Assembly: GCA_046154695.1 (NCBI GenBank)
Contig: JBJXFI010000437.1
Span: forward strand, 1-22,348
Reading direction: 5' to 3'
DNA length: 22,348 nucleotides
Source: DALYLB01 sp046154695
Lineage (GTDB): Bacteria; Acidobacteriota; Blastocatellia; RBC074
Shown: positions 16,225 to 22,348 of the stretch, piece after piece
Numbering within the stretch: position 1 is the stretch's first letter
How the letters are laid out: every line of letters begins with the position of its first letter
Translations under genes and position numbers: made by a program
The notes under the pieces: generated by a model
The model's input: the letters and a program-made list of their open reading frames with translations, nothing else
What the model was told of the DNA's origin: nothing
Database searches by the model: none

Positions 16225-17067
16225 ATGAAGTACCGGGTTAGAATTTTTTCTCTATTCATTTTTATGGCCGTGATCTGTCTGGGACAAACCGGCTGTGGAT
16301 CCAAGGTGGACCAGGCGCAGGTCGCGCCGAGCCCCTCCCCAGCGGCGGCGGCAATGGAGAGCCCAACGGCGGCAAGCGCGGAAGCGCCGATGTCCGCGCC
16401 CGCATCCGGCGCGACGGCGATGACTGGGCAGCCGTCGATAAGCGCGCCCACATCGGCCGCGCCCGCGCAAACCCAGGCGAGACCGGCGAACGGCGCGCCC
16501 GCGGAGACCGCGATGGCGGCCAAACCCGTCCCTACGCCGACCCCGCCAAGAACATTCACGCTGGCATCCGGAAAAGCGATCACGGTCTGGACCTCCGAGG
16601 ACATCTCGACCAAGACCCACAAGAAAGGGGACGCCATCGTCGCGAGCCTTGCGGAAGCGATCGTCGACGGAGACTGGGTGATCGCCAGGAAGGGCGCGCG
16701 CGTTGAGGGCGTTGTCGTCGATTCCGATCCCGGCGGACGGGTGAAAGGCGTTGCGTCCCTGACGGTCGAGCTGCGGCGGCTGGCGCTCGCCGACGGAAGC
16801 ACGATCGCCATCTCGACCAGCAACTACACCAAAGAGGCCAAAAGCTCCAAGAAGAAGGATGCGATGAAGGTCGGCATCGGCGCCGGGGTCGGCGCGGCCA
16901 TCGGCGCAATCGCGGGCGGCGGCAAGGGCGCGGCCATCGGCGCCGGCGCGGGCGGCGCGGGCGGAACCGGCGTTGTCATGGCGACCCGGGGAGACCCGGC
17001 CGTGATCGCGAGCGAATCCAGGTTCACCGTCCGGCTCGACGCTCCCGTCAATGTGACGAAACAGTAA
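16225..17067 (+). CDS. Exported protein with Ala/Pro linker, beta domain and glycine zipper
   Basis: The product is 280 residues from ATG 16225, which has AAGGAGT 6 nt upstream; the frame is open further upstream but has no better start. The signal region is about 1-23 and is followed by Cys24 in GQTGCGS. This could be a lipid-attachment cysteine, but the position three before it is Gln, so the lipobox is poor. Residues about 28-109 are an Ala/Pro/Ser-rich linker. A beta domain at about 110-201 (SGKAITV, KKGDAIVASL, VIARKGARVEGVV, GGRVKG) recalls VirB10/TrbI-like barrels and related envelope proteins. A glycine zipper follows (about 217-247, repeated GxGAAIGA), which may insert in a membrane or oligomerise. 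It is a single-gene unit followed by a terminator. Function unknown. Confidence 0.82.
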   Translation: MKYRVRIFSLFIFMAVICLGQTGCGSKVDQAQVAPSPSPAAAAMESPTAASAEAPMSAPASGATAMTGQPSISAPTSAAPAQTQARPANGAPAETAMAAKPVPTPTPPRTFTLASGKAITVWTSEDISTKTHKKGDAIVASLAEAIVDGDWVIARKGARVEGVVVDSDPGGRVKGVASLTVELRRLALADGSTIAISTSNYTKEAKSSKKKDAMKVGIGAGVGAAIGAIAGGGKGAAIGAGAGGAGGTGVVMATRGDPAVIASESRFTVRLDAPVNVTKQ

Positions 17068-17123
17068 GGTCGGCTGCCCGCCGCCGATGCTCCGGAACTT
17101 AACAATGTCGGGGCCCGGGCTAT

Positions 17124-17198
17124 GAACCGCGAAGAGAGGCCGCGCGCCGGGAAAGGCGGGAAACTCATTTTCGACTCTTCGCGGTTCTCCCATTTTTT
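17124..17198 (+). terminator. Probable intrinsic terminator after the glycine-zipper gene
   Basis: A 13-bp perfect inverted repeat, gaaccgcgaagag (17124-17136) and ctcttcgcggttc (17175-17187), encloses a 38-nt loop. The loop contains its own cgcc/ggcg pairing. Six T residues follow at 17193-17198. It lies 56 bp after the stop codon. The large loop and the 5-nt offset before the T-tract make it less typical. Confidence 0.6.
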
Positions 17199-17216
17199 CC
17201 GCTCCGGGTGAGTCGA

Positions 17217-17248
17217 GGGCGGCAGAGCGCTCTTTTGCCCTGCCGCCC
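17217..17248 (+). other. Hairpin upstream of the desaturase operon
   Basis: The 9-bp perfect arms gggcggcag (17217-17225) and ctgccgccc (17240-17248) enclose a 14-nt loop. It lies between the terminator and the candidate promoter of the desaturase. It has no T-tract, so it may be a second part of the terminator region or a binding site. Confidence 0.4.
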
Positions 17249-17267
17249 TATCAATACCTGCGAAATC

Positions 17268-17296
17268 TTTCAATTTCGGGGAACTGCTTCTATACT
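17268..17296 (+). promoter_or_regulatory. Candidate promoter of the desaturase operon
   Basis: A -10-like TATACT (17291-17296, five of six consensus bases) lies 17 nt from a weak -35-like tttcaa (17268-17273, three of six). Transcription would start near 17303, giving a short leader before the ATG at 17321. The local AT-rich stretch supports it. The call rests on consensus and spacing only. Confidence 0.35.
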
Positions 17297-17320
17297 CCTG
17301 CTCGCCGCGAACTCGACACA

Positions 17321-18388
17321 ATGGGAACATCGGAGATGAAAGCGACAAACGCAGCGATTCTTACATCATTGCGGCAGGAGATCACTGCCCGCGGGTGGCA
17401 TCGAAAGGCCACGGGCAGAATTCTGCTGGAGCTGCATGGCCACCTGTTTCTGGCGCTCGCGGGAATGGCGGTGATCGCGACGACCGATAATGGCTGGGCG
17501 CGGGCGGGCGGAATGATCGTGATGGCGACGGGATCGATCGGAGTTGGAACCAACACCCACACGTCGTCGCATTACGGCACGAGCGACAGGCGATGGTTGA
17601 ACGAGGCGTTGACCTATTTCGGCTTTCCATTCTTTCTGGGGCTTTCGGCAACCTACTGGTGGCATTCGCACATCGCGGTGCACCATCCGGCGCCGAACGT
17701 CGTCGGCGTCGATGATGATTGCGACCTCTCGCCCTGGTTCGCGATGACGCAGGCGGAGATCGACGCGAGCCGCGGGCTCCGCCGCTTCTATTACCGGCAT
17801 CTGCAATGGATGCTGCTGCCCATAGGACTATCGGCCAACTGCGCCAATTACGTGAAAAGCGGGCGGGCGCATCTGTTTCGGATGCTGCTCGATCGGGGCC
17901 GGAGGAAGCGCGCGCACTGGATCGACCTCGGATCTCTCGTGTTGCATCAGGTCTGTTATCTGGGCCTTCCGCTCTTCTTCTTCGCCACGCGCGACGTGCT
18001 GCTCTTTTATGCCGTGCGAGTTGTGATGCTGGGCTACCTGATGTTCGCGGTCCTCGCACCGGGCCATTTTCCCGCGGAGGCATCCCGGCGGCGCGGCGGC
18101 CTTCAAAATGGCGATTTTCTGCGGCTCCAGACCGCGAATACGATCAACTTCCATCCGGGGCTGTATGGACGGTTCCTCGTTTCGGGGCTCAATCATCAGA
18201 TTGAGCATCATCTCTTCCCGAATCTGAGCCACGTCCATTACCGCAAGCTCGGCCCGATCGTGGAAAAGCTCTGTCGTGAAAACGGACTTCCCTACCACTC
18301 CTTCGGATGGGGGAAGGTCATTTGGAAATGCTGGATGGTTTTTCGCAACCCGCGTCCGATCGTGTGCGGCGCCGAGACGAAGCCCTGA
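17321..18388 (+). CDS. Membrane fatty acid desaturase
   Basis: The 355-residue protein has the three histidine boxes of the membrane di-iron desaturase family: HTSSH (His80, His84), HSHIAVHH (His117, His121, His122) and NHQIEHH (His292, His296, His297). Hydrophobic segments at about 41-56, 61-76, 101-115, 160-172 and 205-245 give the usual multi-pass fold. The Q-x-x-HH third box is typical of front-end and acyl-lipid desaturases, but no cytochrome b5 domain is fused. It should introduce a double bond into membrane acyl chains using oxygen; regiospecificity cannot be read. The start is uncertain: ATG 17321 lacks a ribosome binding site and ATG 17336 has GGAG directly abutting. Its stop overlaps the next gene (TGATG), tying it to a signalling operon. 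Confidence 0.9.
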   Translation: MGTSEMKATNAAILTSLRQEITARGWHRKATGRILLELHGHLFLALAGMAVIATTDNGWARAGGMIVMATGSIGVGTNTHTSSHYGTSDRRWLNEALTYFGFPFFLGLSATYWWHSHIAVHHPAPNVVGVDDDCDLSPWFAMTQAEIDASRGLRRFYYRHLQWMLLPIGLSANCANYVKSGRAHLFRMLLDRGRRKRAHWIDLGSLVLHQVCYLGLPLFFFATRDVLLFYAVRVVMLGYLMFAVLAPGHFPAEASRRRGGLQNGDFLRLQTANTINFHPGLYGRFLVSGLNHQIEHHLFPNLSHVHYRKLGPIVEKLCRENGLPYHSFGWGKVIWKCWMVFRNPRPIVCGAETKP

Positions 18389-20232
18389 TGCCTCCGGACA
18401 CCCCCGACAACCCCGCATTCTCGACGATCGAAGACCGGATTGCCGGCCAGTTCCTCCTGCGCCATGAATTGCGGACTTCGCTCAATGCGATCATCGGCTA
18501 TGGAGAGATGCTCCGGCAGGATGCGCGCGATTCGGGCCTGCCCGGCCTCGAAAACGACTTTAGACATCTGCATAAAACCGGGCAGCGCCTGCTCGCCCAG
18601 ACCAACGCGATCCTGGAGGCCTCGAAGCTCGAAACGGGCACGCTCGATCTCAATCTGTCCAATCTGAGAGAGAGACTGCGAACGGAACTGCTGCCCGCGA
18701 TCAGTTCGCTGATCGGCGCCCTCCCGAAGATTGAGGCGCAATGCGCGGAGATCGGCCGGGAGGGCTATCTTGCGGACCTGAAGAAGGCGGGAGCGGCGGC
18801 GGCGGCGCTGCGCGCCCTGCTCGAATCGGATGGCGCTCCGGCGCCCCCGCGTCCCCAGGCGCCCGCGCCAATCGAACCCCGGAAGGGCCCCCCTACGGCC
18901 CCCGGGCAGTCAACAGCCCCCGGAACCCTGCTCATCGTCGACGACAGCGAGAACAATCGCGACATCCTCTCGCGGCAGCTTCATCGCGCCGGCCATACGG
19001 TCTTCGCCGCGCAAAACGGAGAAGCGGCCCTGCAGATGCTGCGGACCCGAAAGTTCGACCTGCTTCTGCTCGGCGTGATCATGTCCGAGATGAGCGGCCT
19101 GCAGGTGCTCGAACGGCTCAAGGCCAAACCGGCCTGGGCCGCCATTCCGGTGATCATGCTCTCGACCGTCGATGATATCGAGAATGTCCTGCGGTGCCTG
19201 GAGATGGGCGCGGAGGACTATCTCGCCAAACCCTTCAATCCGGTCCTGCTGCGGGCGCGGATCGATTCCTGCCTTCAGAAGAAACGCCTCCTCGATCAGG
19301 AGCGATCCTTTGTCGAACAACTCCAGCTCGATCGGGAGAAACAGGCCGAACTGCTCAAGGAACTGGCCAGCGCGAACTGGGAGCTGGCCGAGACGATGGA
19401 TCGCCTGAAATCGACCCAGGACCAGCTCATCATTCAGGAGAAACTCGCATCGCTCGGCGCCCTGACCGCCGGCATCGCCCACGAGATCAAAAATCCGCTC
19501 AACTTCGTCATCAATTTCGCCGCCCTCTCCGAGGATCTCGCCGGTGATCTGCGCGAGGAGATATTTCGCCATAAGGATAAAATCGAGAGCGAGGCATTGA
19601 CATACATCGAGGAGTTGCTGCACGATTTGCGCCGAAACGCGGAGAAGATCCACGAACACGGCAAACGGGCCGATTCCATTGTGCGGAGTATGCTGCTTCA
19701 CTCACACGGCCAGGGGGGGCAATGGCAGATGACGGACCTCAACAATCTGCTGGCCGAGTATATTCAACTTGCCTTTCATGGCATGCGTTCAACCGAGCCC
19801 GCGTTCAACCTTTCGATCGAAACCGACTTTGATCGATCCATCGGACAGATTGAAGTCGTCCCCCAGGATCTTGGGCGGGTGTTTCTCAATCTTCTCAATA
19901 ATGCCTGCTATGCTGTCCATCAGAAGCTGAAATCGACCGAAGAGTTCTCTCCCACGCTTTCCGTACGAACCCGCAGAAGCGCCATCGAAGAGGCCGGGGA
20001 TTCCCGGGAGCAGGTCGAGATTCGCATTCGGGACAACGGCCCGGGAATTCCACCCGAAGTTCAGGAGAAGATCTTCAATCCCTTTTTCACGACCAAGCCG
20101 CCGGGGGAAGGCACCGGGCTCGGTCTTTCGATCAGCTACGAAATCATCGTTCAGGAGCACAAAGGCGAAATCAGAGTGGAAACCCTGGCGGGCGAGTTCA
20201 CGGAGTTCATCGTCACTCTCCCCGTGCGCTGA
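18388..20232 (+). CDS. Soluble hybrid histidine kinase with degenerate receiver
   Basis: The product is 614 residues from ATG 18388, which overlaps the desaturase stop as TGATG; the frame extends upstream, but this start leaves the first domain complete. Order: a HisKA-like H-box (His26 in RHELRTSLNAIIGY) without its own ATPase; a Pro-rich linker (about 150-178); a receiver (about 181-298); a coiled coil (about 305-350); a second HisKA with His365 in AHEIKNPLNF; and HATPase_c with N-box LNNA, DNGPGIP (Asp549) and GTGLGLS. No TM segment is present, so it is cytoplasmic. In the receiver Asp185/186, Ser259 and Lys281 are kept, but the phosphoacceptor Asp is Gly229 (LLLLGVIMSEMSG). The kinase core looks active; its likely phosphorylation target is the receiver of the next gene. 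Confidence 0.9.
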   Translation: MPPDTPDNPAFSTIEDRIAGQFLLRHELRTSLNAIIGYGEMLRQDARDSGLPGLENDFRHLHKTGQRLLAQTNAILEASKLETGTLDLNLSNLRERLRTELLPAISSLIGALPKIEAQCAEIGREGYLADLKKAGAAAAALRALLESDGAPAPPRPQAPAPIEPRKGPPTAPGQSTAPGTLLIVDDSENNRDILSRQLHRAGHTVFAAQNGEAALQMLRTRKFDLLLLGVIMSEMSGLQVLERLKAKPAWAAIPVIMLSTVDDIENVLRCLEMGAEDYLAKPFNPVLLRARIDSCLQKKRLLDQERSFVEQLQLDREKQAELLKELASANWELAETMDRLKSTQDQLIIQEKLASLGALTAGIAHEIKNPLNFVINFAALSEDLAGDLREEIFRHKDKIESEALTYIEELLHDLRRNAEKIHEHGKRADSIVRSMLLHSHGQGGQWQMTDLNNLLAEYIQLAFHGMRSTEPAFNLSIETDFDRSIGQIEVVPQDLGRVFLNLLNNACYAVHQKLKSTEEFSPTLSVRTRRSAIEEAGDSREQVEIRIRDNGPGIPPEVQEKIFNPFFTTKPPGEGTGLGLSISYEIIVQEHKGEIRVETLAGEFTEFIVTLPVR

Positions 20233-20315
20233 TGGCGGAAGAGAGCGCGTCCAAACTGGAACGGACACCGAAAAGTTTTCCCCCTGCTGCTTGATTTTCG
20301 ATCCAGGAGAGACTG

Positions 20316-21476
20316 ATGCCGGTCAAGATTCTGGTGGTAGATGATGAGCCCGACCTGGAGTTGCTCGTGCGACAGAAGTTTCGCCGGCAGATTCGGGACA
20401 AAGCATTTGAATTCACCTTCGCGCTCAATGGGGCGGAGGCGCTGGAGCATCTGCGGACGGATCCGGAGATCGATCTCATCATGACCGACATCAACATGCC
20501 CGTGATGGACGGGTTGACGCTGGTCTCGAAGGTCGCGGATGTCAGCCCAACGCTCAAGGCGATCGTCGTTTCCGCCTATGGCGATATGGAGAATATACGC
20601 GCGGCGATGAATCGCGGGGCTTATGATTTCCTCACCAAACCGATCGATTTCGACGATCTCGATCTGACTCTCGACAAGACGGTCAAGCGGGTCCGCTACC
20701 TCAAGCAATCCCAGGTCGAGCACGATCAACTGCTGGCCATCCAGCAGGAGCTGGCCGTCGCCACCCGCATCCAGAAGGCGATCCTGCCATGCGATTTCCC
20801 GCCCTTTCCCAATGTCAATGGCTTCGATCTCTTCGCGGAGATGATCCCGGCGCGCGAGGTGGGCGGGGATTTCTATGATTTCTTCCTGCTGGATCCGGAC
20901 CGGCTGGGCCTGGCGATCGGCGATGTGTCGGACAAGGGCGTGCCCGCGGCGATCTTTATGGCCGTGACGCGCACGCTGCTCAAATCGGTGGCGCTGACGG
21001 GCATTTCGCCCGGCGAATGCCTGCGACTGGTCAACCGGCTGCTTACGATCGAAAACACATCGTGTATGTTCGTGACGCTCTTCTATGGAATCCTGAACAT
21101 CCGCACGGGCGAGTTGCAGTACACCAACGCCGGCCACAACCCTCCCTATCTGACCGGCCGGCCGGAGGGCGTATGCATGCTGGACGCCCCGCCCCATGTG
21201 GTTCTGGGAATCGATGAAAACGCGGCCTACGAAACGCTCTCGATCAAACTCGCCCCGGGGGACGGCATGCTCCTTTACACGGACGGCATCACCGAGGCCT
21301 TCAACGTCCGCCAGGAGATGTTCACCGAGCGGCGGCTCAAGGAGTGCCTGGAACGCGCTCCGAGGTTTTCATCGAGGGAACTGACGCGCGCGGTCGTCAA
21401 GGAGGTTCGGCAATTCATCGGGGGCGCGCCGCAATCGGACGATCTGACGATGCTGGCGGTGCGACACGGAGTATGA
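20316..21476 (+). CDS. Receiver-PP2C (RsbU/SpoIIE-type) phosphatase
   Basis: The product is 386 residues; AGGAGAG lies 4 nt upstream of the ATG. An N-terminal receiver (about 3-122) has acidic Asp9/10, phosphoacceptor Asp58 in MTDINMPVMDG and Lys108 in FLTKP, so it should be phosphorylatable. A coiled linker (about 128-156, ending ATRIQKAILP) leads to a PP2C-type phosphatase domain. Its metal-binding acids are in place: GGDFYD (Asp185), GDVSDKG, YTDGITEA and SDDLTML. In such proteins, phosphorylation of the receiver controls dephosphorylation of a STAS antagonist, here presumably the one encoded two genes downstream. The preceding kinase is the likely input. The stop overlaps a possible start of the next gene (ATGA). 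Confidence 0.93.
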   Translation: MPVKILVVDDEPDLELLVRQKFRRQIRDKAFEFTFALNGAEALEHLRTDPEIDLIMTDINMPVMDGLTLVSKVADVSPTLKAIVVSAYGDMENIRAAMNRGAYDFLTKPIDFDDLDLTLDKTVKRVRYLKQSQVEHDQLLAIQQELAVATRIQKAILPCDFPPFPNVNGFDLFAEMIPAREVGGDFYDFFLLDPDRLGLAIGDVSDKGVPAAIFMAVTRTLLKSVALTGISPGECLRLVNRLLTIENTSCMFVTLFYGILNIRTGELQYTNAGHNPPYLTGRPEGVCMLDAPPHVVLGIDENAAYETLSIKLAPGDGMLLYTDGITEAFNVRQEMFTERRLKECLERAPRFSSRELTRAVVKEVRQFIGGAPQSDDLTMLAVRHGV

Positions 21477-21493
21477 AACCGACGGAGCCATCA

Positions 21494-21928
21494 ATGACAG
21501 AGCCTGAGCCGGAGAGGCTGGAGATCACGATCGGGAATGCTTCCGCGGAGATCGGCCGGATCAGCGAGGAGATCGACTATTTTGTTGTCCGGCATGGGCT
21601 GCCGGACAAGATCGCCTTCGAGCTCAATCTGGCGATCGACGAGATCCTGGCAAACATCATCTCGCACGGGTATGACGATCCGGGACCGCACGCGATCGAA
21701 TTGCGATGCGCCCTCGCGGACGGCGAGATCACCCTGGAAGTGGAGGATGGCGGCCGCGCGTTCAATCCCTTCGACGCGCCGCCGCCGGATCTGACGGCAT
21801 CGATCGAGGACCGGCCCATCGGCGGGCTGGGAGTGCACATTGTCCGGACGTTGATGGACCACGTCGAATATCGGCGGCGGGATGAAAAAAACATCGTGAT
21901 TCTGCGGAAAAAGCTGGTTGCGCGGTAA
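21494..21928 (+). CDS. RsbW-like anti-sigma factor / serine kinase
   Basis: The product is 144 residues from ATG 21494, which has GGAG about 7 nt upstream. ATG 21473, seven codons earlier, overlaps the phosphatase stop (ATGA) and is an alternative. The whole protein is a GHKL ATPase domain of the RsbW/SpoIIAB class: an N-box in AIDEILANIISHGY, the ATP-lid motif EDGGRAFNP and the Gly-rich GGLGVHIVRTLMD. Proteins of this family bind and silence a sigma factor or another target and phosphorylate a STAS antagonist on serine. The neighbours are exactly the matching phosphatase and STAS protein. No sigma factor gene lies in the window, so the target is open. Confidence 0.9.
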   Translation: MTEPEPERLEITIGNASAEIGRISEEIDYFVVRHGLPDKIAFELNLAIDEILANIISHGYDDPGPHAIELRCALADGEITLEVEDGGRAFNPFDAPPPDLTASIEDRPIGGLGVHIVRTLMDHVEYRRRDEKNIVILRKKLVAR

Positions 21929-21931
21929 ACC

Positions 21932-21962
21932 GCCGCGCGGGGAGCCCGTCTCCCCGCGCGGC
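21932..21962 (+). other. 13-bp GC-rich hairpin between kinase and STAS genes
   Basis: The perfect arms gccgcgcggggag (21932-21944) and ctccccgcgcggc (21950-21962) enclose a 5-nt loop. It starts 4 bp after the kinase stop and ends 8 bp before the STAS ribosome binding site (aaggag, 21971-21976). There is no T-tract. It could stabilise upstream mRNA or set the kinase-to-antagonist ratio. Confidence 0.75.
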
Positions 21963-21984
21963 CTCGCCGGAAGGAGTACATGGC

Positions 21985-22329
21985 ATGCAATTCATTGAAG
22001 ACAGACATGAAAGCGTGGTGGTGGTCGGACTTCAGGGCCGTATGGATTCGAGCACGGCCCGCATTGTCGAGGAGAAGATGATCGCGCTGATCGACCAGGG
22101 AGAGAGCCATCTGGTGATCGACTGCGCGCAGCTCGATTACATCAGCAGCGCGGGGCTCCGCGTCTTTCTGATGGCCGCGAAGCGCCTGACGCAGGCCCGG
22201 GGAAAACTCGTGCTCGCGACGATGAACGATGACGTCAAACAGGTCTTCGATATGACGGGGTTCTCCTCGATCTTTCAGATCTGCCGCTCGCGGGAGGAAG
22301 CGATCAACAGCCACCGGCAGGAATCCTGA
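21985..22329 (+). CDS. STAS-domain anti-sigma factor antagonist
   Basis: The product is 114 residues, the usual length for the SpoIIAA/RsbV family. The start at 21985 is set by AAGGAG 8 nt upstream; an ATG 5 nt earlier is out of frame. The single STAS domain (about 3-105) contains VIDCAQLDYISSAGLRVF. By alignment with SpoIIAA, Ser55 is the likely serine phosphorylated by the RsbW-like kinase, and the SSAGLR form is common outside Firmicutes. When dephosphorylated by the PP2C protein it should bind the kinase and release its target. It is the last gene seen in the operon; the window ends 19 bp after its stop. Confidence 0.93.
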   Translation: MQFIEDRHESVVVVGLQGRMDSSTARIVEEKMIALIDQGESHLVIDCAQLDYISSAGLRVFLMAAKRLTQARGKLVLATMNDDVKQVFDMTGFSSIFQICRSREEAINSHRQES

Positions 22330-22348
22330 GCAATCGTTCGGAGTTCCG

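Noticed and set aside
15972..16823. Minus-strand 283-codon frame overlapping the glycine-zipper gene
   Set aside because: The plus-strand gene has a signal peptide, ribosome binding site and coherent domain order. The minus frame is its Ala/Gly-rich shadow.
1..22348. CRISPR arrays, tRNA, rRNA, phage or conjugation genes
   Set aside because: No regularly spaced repeat-spacer pattern, no cloverleaf-like segments, and no integrase, capsid or relaxase motifs were seen on either strand by reading.

Overview
High-GC bacterial DNA, most consistent with an acidobacterium (Bryobacter/Solibacter-like or a relative). The reasons are a VWFA protein of the acidobacterial VWFA-related type, a large Oar-like TonB receptor with an N-terminal carboxypeptidase-regulatory-like domain, a membrane-tethered regulator type common in that phylum, many TPR proteins, and a short palindrome-ended repeat of a kind I associate with acidobacterial genomes. 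The assignment is by inference; no rRNA or tRNA gene is present.

Layout. (1) 68-6057, minus strand: a tight four-gene cluster reading TPR protein, TPR protein, VWFA protein, seven-heme cytochrome c. All four have export signals, so this is probably an envelope redox/assembly cluster. The second TPR gene carries an in-frame 162-bp palindrome-ended repeat directly after its second codon. (2) 6128-9694, minus: TonB-dependent receptor with a strong terminator. A ~300-bp divergent intergenic region with a small palindrome separates it from (3) 9998-11410, plus: a one-TM regulator with a cytoplasmic putative DNA-binding domain and a periplasmic domain. (4) 11463-14435, minus: secreted S9 prolyl-oligopeptidase with a complete Ser/Asp/His triad. 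(5) 14664-15467, minus: membrane-anchored TPR protein, followed by a 22-bp perfect-stem terminator. (6) 15635-15763, minus: a 42-residue single-TM protein with a good ribosome binding site. (7) 16225-17067, plus: secreted or lipid-anchored protein with an Ala/Pro linker, beta domain and glycine zipper, then two hairpins.

(8) 17321-22329, plus: a signalling operon. A three-His-box fatty acid desaturase overlaps (TGATG) a soluble hybrid histidine kinase whose receiver has Gly at the phosphoacceptor Asp position. It is followed by a receiver-PP2C phosphatase (RsbU-like), an RsbW-like anti-sigma kinase and a STAS antagonist. By family knowledge the last four form a two-component-to-partner-switching relay. 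No sigma factor or other output is in the window, and a membrane-lipid enzyme heads the operon.

No CRISPR array, tRNA, rRNA, integrase or classical insertion sequence was seen. The strongest leads are the in-frame repeat in the TPR gene, the degenerate receiver inside the hybrid kinase, the desaturase/partner-switch operon, and the receptor/regulator pair.
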